From Phallus indusiatus (lineage: Eukaryota; Basidiomycota; Agaricomycetes; Phallales; Phallaceae), in assembly GCA_027605045.1 (NCBI GenBank), contig JAQFWX010000037.1, positions 186,001-250,000 of the forward strand: DNA of 64,000 bases, written 5' to 3'. The notes beneath the pieces are model-generated. The model searched no databases. It saw nothing but the letters and a program-made list of their open reading frames with translations, and was not told where the DNA came from. How positions within the stretch are numbered: the stretch's first letter is position 1; every line of letters starts with the position of its first letter. The position numbers were made by a program, and so were the translations under genes. Shown piece by piece: positions 38,982 to 51,919 of the stretch.

Positions 38982-40729
38982 ATGAACAATAGGACTGCTA
39001 ACTTTACATCTGACACAGTTCCTGCAGATCTGGTCAATGAGATAGATTCACTGTGTGTCTCCATCTCGATATTCAATGTTGCTTTGATTATAGATCTTAG
39101 ATATGTCACCACACTTGTCGATGTCGCTATATTAGGTATGTCATCCGATGTTTAAAAATTAAAGGTTCTACTATTATCAATATACCTACCTTTCAAGCAC
39201 TCCTTTTCTATACCACCATACTGGCTATACCGCAGGAAATGGAATATATATGGTCTCGCAAATATATCAGTATCACAAGTTTACTTTATGCATTTACAAG
39301 ATATGGAAGCTTAATCATTCAAGCACTCGTCCTCTGGTTGGATCTTCTGCCATCGGTGACCGGACAGTTCTTGTAAGCTTGCAAATGACAGTATTGAGTT
39401 TTCTTTTGCAGAGTGGAAGGTGAGATATAATTCTGATATACTTTTTTTGAATTTTTGAAACAGAGTCAAAGCCTGTGCGATATTTTGATCGATGTACTGG
39501 GTGCTGGAAATGTTTTGACATATATTGGTGCTCAAGGCTAGTGGAGTACAGAATTTGGAGATGCTTTTATGAACATCTCATTTAGGCTTATTGATCTCTC
39601 GAGCATACTCACTATGTCAAGGTAATAAGATTATAGCTGGAGCTCTAGTCTTCTTTTTTTTAGCGGGACTCATCTTGAGCATTTATGGTAAAGCTTCTGA
39701 GCAATGGGAACACAGAATAATCTTTTAGCTGACCATTTAGTTGATTCAGTGACTTCCAGCTGTCTTTCAAAGTCTGTAAAATATTTTTAAGCTATGTTGA
39801 ATAATATTCAATCATTATCAATAACAATAAATACTGATACCGTTTTCTTCCTAGTGTCACCAGTGCTGGTGAGTATTGATCCGAATAGGTTAACACATCT
39901 TACTGTCATGAAACTTCCCAGATTACGCAGAAAGCACGGTCACCGATATCTGTGTTTGTTTGACTGATCTGCTTGCCTTTTGCGTTTGCATGTGGAAGGT
40001 TTGGGGTACATGGAAGTTAAAGCGTGGAACTGGCATCCGAGGTTACAATGATCTTGTTTCGGTGTTAATTAAACAAGGTAAGTTTCAATCACACTTTGAG
40101 AAAATCTATTGCGACGAGTTATAGCTGTATCACGATTCGGGTGAGCGTTTGCCGTTCAAGGTCTATTAATACACCATTTCTCAATACGGCCTCCGACGAA
40201 AAGCTTTGTGGTTACTTTTACAATCACTGCTACAATCCTTACCAAAACGGTAATCCTCATACCTCATGTCTCTTGTACTAATCTCACCTTTTCTCTGCAG
40301 CTCGTAAGCACACTTCAGCAAATTATGACTCTAAATAGTGTATGTGTTTCTGAGCCCAGCTATTTTCATGATTGCTTCAGGCTCCAATTTTCGAAACATC
40401 ACCGATATATATTTTCATCCAATTACAACATGGGTATTTTTTGTTCTCATTGTTATTCAAATGTCGATTTATTCTTCTCTAGATTTTCGGCCGTGTTACT
40501 TGCTGATTTTGCTTTGGATCTTCGTCGACAAAATTCTGCAGCAATTTGTGCCGCAAACATAACATTACCAACTATCGAAATTACAAGCGTAATGAGCTAT
40601 GTGCATGAATCTATTCTCGTGGAAATGGGTGATCATGAAAATAATCATGGGAGGGAAGGAGACGGTGATGACGATCCACCGGTTGACCCGGGATCTCAGG
40701 ACGTCGAAATTCAAAGCGAATCTGTTTAG
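38982..40729 (+). pseudogene. DUF6533-type membrane protein, copy B
   Basis: Collinear with copy A over its whole length: start MNNRTANFTS, helix segment IPQEMEYIWSRKY near 39230, the GC-starting intron at about 39537, the IWKVWGTWKLK segment near 40000 and the acidic C-terminus ending at 40729. Several small indels distinguish it from copies A and C. I could not show an unbroken spliced frame, so I call it a probable pseudogene; a functional copy is not excluded. Confidence 0.55.
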
Positions 40730-42527
40730 AAACACGGTGCTCAGTTCTAGAAGAATGAGTGATGGAGGATTCGCCAAGATTCTGTCAGACTATTCATTGG
40801 TTTTTTGTAATGATTTCTTCTATTCAAATTATATGGCTGGAGCATCCGACCTGATACTGTCAGAGAACAACAGCTCACGCAATGGTATTCAAATAATGGA
40901 ACGATTCAATTTCAAAAGAAAGTGTTATACTGGGATGTGACACAATTGCACTAAAATAATCAATCCGAAAGCTAAGCACAACAACCCAGTGATACCCACC
41001 AATCCTCCTGCTGTCCCAGTGCAACTCCGCTGTCTTTCCATTTTGCCGCTATGTGAGGTTCCCGGAATGAAACCCTCAGCCAGAAAATTTCTCCCACATC
41101 GGTATTTAATGGTAAGCTCCCTTCGGTTTGCACTTCAAGGCGTGGGGGGTGACGTTTGATGCTGCCTCGGACGACCTGGCGCAGCGGACTGCAGTGATCA
41201 GCAAAGTAAGCTTTTCTTCATTTGAATAAAATAAGACGCTTCCATGAACCTGAAGGAAACAGCTGTTCAACCTTTTAGGTCCATCTACCTGGCATCAAGT
41301 TTGTAAAAGTTCTTCGGATACAATTAAGAAACTTCTAGGAGGCAAGGTTTCGAGGGAAATACGTAGTTAGGAGTCTCAAGGGTCGTCTGGACGCGTGGAC
41401 TGGCATTAAAGGTTTAACCTTGAATCCAATTCCGGTCCCCACTTGGAGCTTGAGTTCGAAAAACGTCACGCGCTATATACCTAGATTTATTTGTGGTGAA
41501 GAGAGGTCGTGAAAATATCTGTGCTAGAGAAGGAGACGGTGATGATTTGATGATTCCCAGAGTCCATCATTGGATATCGGAAACTCTACGCGAGTAAGAA
41601 AATCGCGTTGGGTTTAGCACGATGGATAGCAAGAATCTTGACAACGTTCCTTCAGCCAACTTGTTAACTTTGTAAAAGAAGATGACGTCTCCTTCCTACT
41701 GATATAATCGAATCGGACATTTGATGGCCAGAAATGACGGCGTAAATCACTCGGAAAGATAACCTTTGTAATGATGGTGACAGAAGGGCGTTAGAAAACT
41801 TTAGCGTGCTTTTAGCCCACACAAGTAGATAAACCTTCGTAATATTCTTGCAGCCCCGAAGTTGCTCGAGTGCCAGTCTGTTCCGCTCTACCGTCCATCA
41901 GGAGGTCGCTGAAATAAACGTCCTACGGGGTGCCCTCAGCTAGTTTTAGCCACCGCGGTGGGCTAAGCTATGTCAAAGTCTTGTTGGATCTTGGAATATA
42001 ATCCGAATTCTGTTGTGCGCGAACGGTGCTGATGTAGAATTTGATTGACAATACGAAAAGCGGGTGATGTGTGTCCATACAAGTCAAAGCTGGACAACAC
42101 ACTGAGCTCAGGCTAGCATGCACGCTGGCTTGGGCGTTTGAGCGATCGCGGAATCAAAAAAAGACTAGTTGACGTTCTTGGTCCGCTCCTAGTCCTCGCG
42201 TTGTTTTCATCTGCGGTTTCGAAGTTCAAAAAGGCACATGCAATGTCAACGTGACTTGGTATTAATTCCGTTGAGAGAAATAGTTTTTTCTTCGGTGTCT
42301 GGCATGTAATGATCTGCAGCTCTATCCTAAACTCCTAAAAGGCTAACATCATGTCACGGTTATGTATTCTCACTCAGTCTCACTAGTCTAGTCGCGGCAG
42401 AGATTATTCGCCTTCCCAATTGAATAGGTTAGAAGAATATGATAATTCGTTCCGGTCACGACATTCAATTCCAACTCGGACTAGATTTCATCAATTCGTT
42501 CCGTTCCTCTGAGCTCAAACATCGCAA
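40730..42527. repeat. Duplicated spacer (module Y), copy B
   Basis: Closely related to 50282-51919. It includes a minus-strand hydrophobic segment at about 40930-41100, a short minus-strand piece near 41830-41930 (ATSGLQEYYEG) and the module X relative at 41980-42340. No intact gene is visible. The region ends where copy C carries a 1.7-kb insertion. Confidence 0.55.
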
Positions 42528-43440
42528 ATGCAACGAATTAAATTTACTGAGGGCCCTTTGATGCGGAGAATCCTACTTCCTCTTATTCCACGAGTTTCAA
42601 GGTGCCTATCCAAGGCAACGACTCGAGTCTATGCTATCTCAAGGTCTCTCGACAGCAATCGCGAGAACAAAAGCACCACGACGATTGGCAATTGCTTCAC
42701 TTTCTTCTACGATTCCGTGGGATCAAAAACGCCATATACGTGTCCTGCACGATGTGGAAGACATGGAAGGACGTGCACCGGTCTTTTCGAAGATGCCCTG
42801 ATTGGTGCCGGCGAGAAGAATAAGCTCAGGATGTGGAGGATTGGGTGACCAGTTTAGTGGACGACGCACTGGACAGGCGAATTTGCCCAGGTCGAATACC
42901 AACTCTGTGAACGAATGAGGCCCACAATAAACCCCCAAGGCAAGTTGTCTCATTACTCGTTATATTAGCGGGAGATATTCAAACAGGGCGGACAGGCTAG
43001 ACAGCCATCCCTAGTAACATTCAGTGGGTCTCGAACTGTGTCCATTTTCAGTGTACATTCAGACGAATTCACAAGAACTACACTCTGGCAAAAGCTTCTA
43101 TTGCGCCAATTCAAATACTGGAATTGGTCGGATTAACGGGGTCAATAGGTATAGTGTGTATGGCTGCGCCTGTTATCCAACACGTTCACTGACATTCCAA
43201 CACAGAAAATCATTCTGTGCATGACGTCTCATTCCACGCATGATAGTCCACACAAAAGCGCGCGGTTTATTTGGTATGTGATATCACATACATCACCCTC
43301 TTGTGTTCCTACTTATGCGCCTTTAGCCACTTTGTTTGGATCTCTTCGCAACAACAGGCATCGCCGAACTCTTTTCAGAATATAGTGAATTGGGTCTTCC
43401 CATGAACCACGCAATCGCAGTCAGGGATACCGTCGCATTT
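42528..43440 (+). pseudogene. 5' fragment of the hydroxy-acid dehydrogenase with upstream flank (copy D)
   Basis: 42850-43440 matches the promoter, exon 1 (about 42950), exon 2 (SFYCANSNTGIG at 43096-43131), exon 3 (about 43205-43275) and a truncated exon 4 (about 43326) of the intact dehydrogenase, then ends. The preceding 42528-42850 has no recognised gene but recurs at 53816-54148. Because exon 4 is present here in part but absent in copies B and C, this fragment derives from a separate duplication event. Confidence 0.75.
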
Positions 43441-43663
43441 CAAATCCATTGATGAACTTCTTCGTCCCGTCTCGTTTCATATCCGTATCCGTTCTCCTCG
43501 TCTGTCCCTACTCCTAGCCCATTCAGTCATTCAACACGTGTAGGCTATGCTCATCCTGCGTTTTGTGTTATCACTAGGAGCCAGGTTTTCCCGAGTAATA
43601 ACAATGAACCTACTAGTATTTTCAGTTTACCCAGAGCAAACGAATCACACGCGATGACTACGC

Positions 43664-43860
43664 GCCAAGACGTATCAACGATAGCACATTTTTTCTTTCC
43701 GACAAATTCGTTAAAACAACGCCACGCTTCCGCATTAATCGGCTCTCAAACACTTCTCCCCTAAATTCTCGGACTAGTCAATTGCTCCTTCAACATGATA
43801 TTCCCCCATCGGTGTCTCGAACACGGTCCGTTGTTGAACAGAACGTCTGCAGCAACTCAA
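43664..43860 (-). pseudogene. Short acetyl-CoA synthetase fragment
   Basis: Matches the central part of the acetyl-CoA synthetase gene (27790-27950, then 28035-28066), with an internal deletion of about 80 bp. The fragment is too short to be functional and marks a rearrangement border between duplicated blocks. Confidence 0.7.
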
Positions 43861-44090
43861 TTTGCAGACACGACTTCGATTATTGAACGTGATGTGCCAT
43901 GTATATGGATCCGTTTTGAAGATGGTGACAATGCCAGCAACAGATAAGGGAATGGTTATGACGATGATCAGCTTCGGCATGTACCAGCTCAGGCGCTCGA
44001 GCTCAGGTCAACGCGAACAAAAAAAAAACCGATTAGTGCCGCTAGTCCATTACTACTCCTCGCGTTGTTTTATCTGAAATCTTCAGGTTT

Positions 44091-45390
44091 TTTGACAATC
44101 AACAAAGTTCTGGACGACAAGATTTAGAAAAATCTTCTTAAGGGAGATAGATGACATCTCATAAGCTATGTACCTCTTGATCTTACTACGTTGAACGGTA
44201 TGTACTGTTTTTGACAGGGATTTTCGTTCGGTTGTGAGAATGTAACTCATACCGATTATATGTCGATTGATTGCCTATTGAGCTTAGCATGCCTTGTTTA
44301 CGGGAGTTTGGTTTAGACGAAATACTGGAAAGTGGCGATTCGGGTTCTGTTCGCGAGAGCAAATGAAACAACATGTACATTTTATTTCGGAAAGAATGAC
44401 ACCGTACACTTCTACTTCGTTGGTACATCATTAACAATAAAATCTTCGGAGAAGCAAATGTACCGATTACTTCTCACAAATAAACTCTTTTGAGACGCCG
44501 ATTTGTCGTCTTTGTCGTACTGGGATTGATTGATAAATAGTAATCCGATGAGATATACATATATGATAGGGTGGACGTACGATCCCAGAGTGACGAACAG
44601 GTGAACAGCCTGCGGCCTGTTCCGTGAATTTGTTGTTCGTACCAACAACAGCCGTCTCGCCGTGGTAGACAGCAACTTCTGGATAATGAACCAAATGCAG
44701 ACTGTCAGATTCAGTTTCGGCTGTTTGAAAAAAATAAGCCAATATATTGATAATAATTAAGAAAGAAAGAAACCTAAAAATTAGAATGAGTGATAGGTTG
44801 GTCGGTCGTTCCGTCAAACGCAACCTTCAATCCGGACACAACCATCTTGATCGCGGGGGGCTCCGTTGCCTGTAATATAGTATCCCGGGTAGGAGGCCTT
44901 CGATATCATTCCCAATCAATTCCCGGGTGGTCGAACGAGTTGCGAGATGAGGAATAAAGGTGTTCGATGTACATTTCCATCGGTGATGGGATTTAAAATG
45001 AGCCGGGTTTAGTTTTGATTGCACCCGGTAGTAACAGCAGAACAAATAAGTTTGAGGAAAAAAGACATAAATATCGATTAAGCAGTTCATTTTGGACTAC
45101 ATACCAGAGATGCATCAACGGTAGCAACATTCTTTCTGACACGTTCGTTGTATTATTGCCATGCTTCCCGATTAACTGGCTCTCCGGCACTTCCCAAAGC
45201 TCTCAAACTTGTCAAATCGTGTCCTTCAATATGTCCATTGATGTCCATCCTTCCCAACAAGCAAATCACAGTCGGCGCATTAGAGAAATGTGTCAATTTG
45301 TGTCCTTGCATGACCTGCCAGTACCTTGAAGGAGTAGGATAGACGGACACTTTCGGACACAATCGTGCGGACTTCGTTGTTTTGAACAAA
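44091..45390 (-). pseudogene. Acetyl-CoA synthetase remnant C
   Basis: 44440-45385 aligns with the same part of acetyl-CoA synthetase as remnant B (C-terminal lysine region to the middle of the protein), and 44091-44430 with the flank 34831-35160. Segments such as [19 protein letters not shown] and [19 protein letters not shown] are still readable, but frames are broken and the N-terminal third is missing. Confidence 0.85.
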
Positions 45391-46254
45391 ATTCAGCAGC
45401 GATTGAAGCTGCAAACACAATTGTCCAGGCTATCGAGTTTCAAAGTGTGATGTTTTATATTTACGAATTGAATCTCGTGAAGGTGGAAGGCAAGATAAGT
45501 AGATGGTGATGATGACTCTTTGCGACCATTGGATGTCAAAATTCGACGCGAGTCAGGTTGGGAATCGCGCTCGGTTTTATCACCGGCAAGAAACTGTCGA
45601 CGTTCCTCCTTAAAGAATTTTTCTTGCTGCTGAGAGACGGTCATGACCAGAGAATGATGGAGTAAGGCCAGCTTTAAAAAAAGTACTTCTAGAATAGTAG
45701 CGACATAAGCATTTCTATAGGTAACTTTAGAAAAACTTTAGGCATACCTCCAGCCCACACAACTGTACTTGCGGATCTTCATAATATTCTCGCAGCCGCA
45801 AAATTTGTTTGAGTGCCGGTCCGTCCTTCCATTGGGAGATCATCGAAGTGGGTTTACTTAGGGGTACGCTTCCTTTTGACCTATGTAAGTACGCGCTCGT
45901 GAAAAACTGTGAACATGGTAAGTAGTAGACGATATTTTTCGATTTTAGCCACGGGAAGGACTCTGGTAGGCTGAGCTTTGACGAGCTCTGACATAATCGC
46001 AATGCTGCTGTGCGCGAACGGTAGATTTTCATTGATGGTACGAAGGACGTGTTCATACTGGACAACACGAGCTGCGCCAGCTTGGGCGCTACACGGAATT
46101 TGAAGGAAGCATAGGGGCTCCCAGCATAGGTCCGTCTTTGGTTCCAAATCGCTTGCATGGAGTTCCATAAGGCAGCAGAAGGCCCATGCAACTTGGTAGC
46201 GGTGCGAATCGATGAATGTGTCTTATCTGATAGTATGTAACGGATGTCATTCAT
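45391..46254 (-). pseudogene. Module X/Y gene fragment with a 175-residue open frame
   Basis: The longest open frame runs 46254-45727 on the minus strand. Parts of it (for example LKQILRLREYYEDPQVQLCG) are matched by diverged sequence at about 41830-41930 and 51380-51480, and another frame of the same stretch (CSAQAGAARVVQYEHVLRTI) by module X. This looks like a multi-exon gene that was duplicated and decayed. I do not recognise the family. Confidence 0.45.
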
Positions 46255-46353
46255 TTTACTAAACGCAACTCTAACCTGAACTTCTATAAGGTTAACGTTA
46301 CTTCATTGCATCCTCACCAGGCTTCGCTAACACTCTCGACATTAAATGGAAAC

Positions 46354-48091
46354 TAAAACAATGCCCAGAAGACTTAACCTCATCCACAAGAGCACAACCC
46401 AATGACCGACAGGAGCTAATAGGTACTGTGCGCACGACTGATGCCTGTCACGACTGTTTGTCTCATTGACATCATAACATAGGAAAGCATTCGATGCGCG
46501 GTGTATTATTCCACGTCTGCTAGTCAACACAATGCACGCGATCTATCCGAGAATATCTACACTTATCGACATTCCGTTGTCGTCTCTCTCTGTTTCTTCA
46601 TCACATTCACCACGAAGTAGTATTGTCTTTCCACGGGCCCATCACAACCCATCGAGACAGTCGCCGCTGCCAACGACTCAGGTGCCACACCCCGGTCGTC
46701 CAGCTCGCATCCCAATCAAGCTACCCCTGCGGACAATGGTCATATGAACAATTCAAGCATGGACCCTCGGGAACGAAAAACTTTTGACGCACATGTGTAT
46801 GATGTCCCCACCTGTTCAACTGTTGAATTGGAGGAGAACACAAGACCGGTCGAATCTGGCGATCGGCGTGTCTCTATTAGTTTGGATGCTAATTCAGAGA
46901 ACCGTGGTGAAAAACCGGCGCCGAATCCTCCTAGTCCAAGTCCGAGGTTCTTTCAGCTGTATATGGGTCATGACGACGATATCGTATGTAACTCGGGCTT
47001 CTCAATACTGCACTTTCTCTAACTTATTTTTAGACGAGAAGTCTTTTGAATAGAGCTTGGAACAGTGAATTTGATGGTATGTGTCCGGAATATGTGCTTA
47101 TTGAATCATATGTCAGTCAGCTGATAAATTGCGGCTCTCATTCTCACCGTGGATACTTGGCAACTTGGGTGGCGTCCTACAAACATCTTTATAGCGAACT
47201 ACATGTACGTCTCTGGCATTCTATTATGTTCACATAAATTTTATCACAAAAACACGGTACCTCCTCTCTCTATGGCACATACATATACATCAGACTAACA
47301 TTTGAACAGCCAGGCAATGAATTAGGAGTTTCCGATCCGGAACTCATGCGTGAGTACAGGAAAGAATAAAGTCGAGAAAGCGGTAAATTGCTCGATTTGT
47401 GTGTATGGTACCGTAAAGCGGTGCATACATGGAATAAAGTCAAATGGGCAATGAAAGAAGTACGTACAGACGTACTCGAAAGAAAAAAGAGGGTTGATAG
47501 AATATTTCGTGGTAGTAGAAACATCTAACATCCAATCGCCCGCAGATGCTCTACGAGCACTGGAATCGGGAGTGGATGGAATTGTAGTCACCAACCACGC
47601 AGGACGACAGGTTGATGGAGCGGTAGGATCACTTGAGGTTCTTCCCGAGATTGTTGACGCGGTTCGCGGAAGAGAAAGAATGGTTACTGATGAGAGATTA
47701 AAGAAGATGATCATTTTATTTGATTCGGGGGTACGTACTAGATCGGACATTATCAAGGCTATCGCGCTCGGTGCTGATGCGGTACTCGTTGGCAGGTCCG
47801 TGTCATAGTGGATTAATAACCATTATTTGTCTTTCGCATTGATTCATTGATGTTGGTTGATAGGCTATATATTTGGGGGTTAGCGCATGAAGGGAAATCA
47901 GGGTGTAGACATGTTATGAAAAGTCTTCTCGCTGATTTGGATATCACTTGTACGGTTGCCGGTATCCCGAATCTTGAAGAGATCAAAGGTGAACGTGATT
48001 TGTTGAGGTAGGTTTGATGGAGTTGTAGCGTTGAGGCGTGTTATTGATATCAATTCGCAGGTACAATCCTAATGGTGTTGCGCGTTTGTAA
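46354..48091 (+). pseudogene. FMN-dependent hydroxy-acid dehydrogenase, broken copy C
   Basis: Collinear with the intact gene but exon 1 is missing, exon 2 is reduced to pieces (46360-46422) and exon 4 is absent as in copy B. The later exons are better kept: the low-complexity insertion and SPRFFQLYMGHDDDI at 46744-46983, and a barrel segment with VTNHAGRQVDGA and ILFDSGVRTRSDI at 47500-47800. A stop interrupts the segment after DPELMREYRKE near 47367. The C-terminal exon ends at 48091. Confidence 0.87.
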
Positions 48092-48544
48092 ACTGTGTTT
48101 TCACCTTGGCACACGGCTATCAAAGTCATTCAGTCGAATTTTGACTTTCTATTGCTATTGTTAGGTAGATACAACAGAGCTGAGTTCAAAGGCTTCTTCT
48201 ACAATGTAAATGTTGATGAACCGCGTGGAAGGCTTCAATGGTGCCAATTGAATAAGGCGGGGCCCATGAGTCCAAAGTGCCCAAAAGTGGAGAATACAAA
48301 AATTCTACTACTGCATTGAGTGCAGATGAATGCGGGTGATACTAGGACAATTTGAATAACACTTTAACGATTGTGCATGCGATGGTCGAAGGGGGCAACC
48401 CGGATATTTCATTTGATGTCGGCTTGGTTCGCATGCATATAAGGCCTCTATCTGTCTGTCCTATACTTGTTCCTACAGCCCGGTTTATCGACTTACACTG
48501 TCCATTAATCCCGTCGCACTATTGCATTCAACTACCTTCCGAAA

Positions 48545-50281
48545 ATGAACAATAGCACTGCTAGCTTTACATCTGTCACGGTCCCTGCGGATCTGGTCCA
48601 TGAAATGTGTGTCTCAACCTCGAATATTCGACGTCGCTTTGTTCATGTCAAGATCTTAGATATGTCGGTACACTTGGCGTTGTTAGCGTGTTAGGTATGT
48701 CATCCGATATCTGAGAATCAAAGGTTCTATGATCAATGCACTACATTTCAAGCACTCCTTTCTTATACCACGATACTGGCTATACCACAGGAAATCGAAT
48801 ATATGTGGTCCCGCAAATATATCAGTATTACAAGCGTGCTTTATGCACTTACAAGATATGGAAGCTTAATTAATCAAGGACTTAACATCTGTTTGGATTT
48901 TCTGCCATCGGTGAGCCAAACAGTTCTTTAAAAGGTTGCAAATGACAGTGTTGAATTTTTATGAAGCTCGGAAGGTGAGATATCATTCTAATATAACTTC
49001 TGAACCTTTTAAAAAGTATCAAAGCCTGTGCAATACTTTAGTCGATGTACAAAATGTTGCATATATTTTGACGTATATTGGTGTTCAAGGCTAGTGAAGT
49101 ACATCATTTGGAAATGCTTCTATGAACACCCGTCTAGGCTTATTGATCTCTCGAGCATACTCACTATGTAAAGGGAATAAGATTATAGCTGGAGCTTTAG
49201 TCTTCTTTTTTTTGGGAGGACTCATCTTGACCATTTATCGTAAAGCTTCTGAGCAACGGGAACACACGATAATATTTTAACTCTCCATTTAGTTGGTTTG
49301 GTGGATCCCGGCTGTTATTCAAAGTCCGTGATATATTTTCAAGCTATGTTTAATAATATTCAATCATTTTCAATGAACACTGACTTTTTTTTAGTGGCAC
49401 CAGTGCTGGTGAGTCTTGATCTAAATAGGCTAACACATTTTACTTTCCTGAAACTTCTAAGATTACACACAAATCTTGGCCGCCGATATCTGTGTTTGTT
49501 TAACTGATTTACTTGCCTTTTGCGTTTGCATTTGGAAGGTTTGGGGTGCATGGAAGTTAAAGCGTGAGATTGGCATCCGAGGTTACAATGATCTTGTTTC
49601 GGTGTTGATTAGACAAAGTAAGTTTTTATCACACTCTGAGCAAATCCATTGTGACGAGGAGTTATAGCTGTATCACGATTCGGGTGAGCGTTTGCCGTTC
49701 AAGGTCTATTAGTCCATAGTATTTCTCAATATGGCCTCCGAAAAGCTTTGTGATTACTTTTTCAATCACTGGCACAATCATTACCGAGACGGTAATCCTC
49801 ATACCTCATATCTTTTGTACCGATCTCACTTTTCTCCGCAGTTTGTAAGCACGTTCCAACGAACTATGGCTCTAGTACTAGTAGTGTACTAGTAGGTATT
49901 ACTCAACTGAACTATTTACGTGGCTACTTCAGGCTCCAATCTCGACATCATCACCGATATATATCTTCATCCAATTACAACATAGGTATTATTCTTTTTC
50001 ATTGTTGTTCAGATGTCAATTTATTCTTCTTCAGTTTTTCGGCCATGTTACTCGCCGATTTTGCTTTGGATCTTCGTCGACAAAATTCCGCAGCAATTCG
50101 TGCTGCAAACATAACAATACCGAATATCGAAATTACAAGCGTATTGAGCTATGTACATGAATCTATTCTCGTGGAGATGGGTGATCATGAAAATGATCAA
50201 GCAAGGGAAGAAGACGGAGATGACGATCCACCGGCTGGCTTGGGATCTCAGGATGTCGAAGTGCAAAGCGAATCTGTTTAG
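48545..50281 (+). pseudogene. DUF6533-type membrane protein, copy C
   Basis: Third collinear copy: start MNNSTASFTSVTVPADLVHE, helix region AIPQEIEYMWSRKY near 48786, the GC-starting intron at about 49090, VWGAWKLKREIGI near 49540 and the final exon ADFALDLRRQNSAAIRAANI with an acidic tail (stop 50279-50281). The first exon is shortened before its donor relative to copy A. Copy C is closer to B than to A in several indels. I cannot prove an intact spliced frame. Confidence 0.5.
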
Positions 50282-50451
50282 AAACACGGTACTCATAGAA
50301 GGATGAGTGGTGAAGGATTATTTAAGCTTCTGTCAGACTATTTATTGTAATAATTTGTCCTATTTAAATTATATGGATGGAGCATCCGACCTGATACTGC
50401 CAGAGAACAACAACTCACGCAATGGCATTCAGATAATGGAATGATTCAATT

Positions 50452-50643
50452 TCAGAAAGTGATATACTGGGATGCTTCTGACTGACACAACTGCACTAAG
50501 ATAATCAATCCGAAGGCTAAGCATAACACCCCAGTGATACCTCCCAGTACTCCTGCTGTCCCAGTGCAGCTCCGCTGTCTTTTCCATTTTGTCGCCATGA
50601 GAGGTTCCCGGAATGAAACCCTCAGCCAGACAATTTCTCCCAC
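50452..50643 (-). pseudogene. Small membrane-segment ORF
   Basis: 63 residues on the minus strand with a basic stretch (WKRQRS) followed by a glycine-rich membrane helix (GVLGGITGVLCLAFGLIILV). This resembles the single helix of many fungal type I membrane proteins. Diverged copies lie at 34338-34532 and about 40930-41100. It is probably one exon of a decayed gene. Confidence 0.4.
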
Positions 50644-51919
50644 ATCAGGATTTTCTCCCTTTCGATTCGCACCTCAAGGCGTAAGGGGCGTCATTCAATG
50701 TTGTCTCGGACGGTGTTGCGATTTGAGAATGATCTGGCGTGGCGGAATGCAGTAATCGGCAAAGTAAACTTTTCTTCATTTAAATAAAATAAGACGCTTA
50801 TCATGAACCAGCCGTTCAAGTTTTTTAAGGTCCATCCACGTTTGTAAAATGTTCTTCGGATGACAATTAAGAAAGTTAGGAGGCAAGGTTTCGAGGGAAA
50901 TATGTAGTTGAGAGTCTCAAGGGTCGTCTAGACGCGTGGACTGGTGTTGATCGTTAAACTTAAACCCAATTCCGAACCCACTCCGAGCCCGAGTTCGAAA
51001 AACATCATGCGCTATATACCTGGATTTATTCTTGTGGTGAAGAGAGGTCGTGAAAGTATCTGTACCAGAGAAGGAGACAGTGACGATTCGATGGCTCCTT
51101 GAGACCATCATTGGATATCAGAAACTCGACCCGAATCTACGCGAGTAAGAAATCGCGTTGGGTTTTAACACGATGGTCGGCAAGAATCTGTCAGCGTTCC
51201 TTCAACCAATTTATTAACTTTGTAAAAAAAATAACGTCTCCTTCCTGCTGACGAAGTTGACCCGGGCATTTAATATTTAATGGCCAGAAATGACGAAGTA
51301 AAACCAGCTTTGAAAGATATCCTTTGTAATGACGGTGACAAGAGGGCTTTAGTAAAACTTTAGCGTGCCCACACAAGTGAATAAACCTTCGTAATATGCT
51401 TGCAACCTCGCAGTTGCTCGAGTACCAGTCTGTTCCGCTCTACCGTCCGTCAGGAGGTCGCTGAAATGACCGTTCAACAGGGTGCCCTGAGCTTCGTTTC
51501 GTCCACGCTCATGAGAAATACGATCAGTTGATTTTAGCCACGGTGGGCTAAGCTATGACAAAGACTTGTTGTATTTTGGAGAATAATCCGAATTCTGTTG
51601 TGCGCAAACGGTGCTGATGTAGAATTTGATTGAGTATTACGAAAAGCGGGTGATATATATTCATACAAGTCAAAGCTGGACGACGCAAGCTCAGGCTAGC
51701 ATGCGCTGGCTTGGGCGTTTGAGCGATCGCGGAACCAAAAAAAGACTAGTTGACGTTCTTGGTCCCCTCCCAGTCCTCGCATTGTTTTCATCTGCGGTTT
51801 CGAAGTTCAGAAAGATGCATGCAACACCAACGTGACTTGGTATTAATTCCGTTGAGAGAAATGTTTTTTTCTTCAGTGTCCGGTATGTAGTGGATGTGCA
51901 GCTCTGTCCTAAACTCCTA
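50644..51919. repeat. Duplicated spacer (module Y), copy C
   Basis: Closely related to 41130-42330, including the module X relative at 51560-51900. No intact gene. The similarity to copy B is interrupted at 51919, where a 1.7-kb insertion begins, and resumes at about 53656. Confidence 0.6.
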
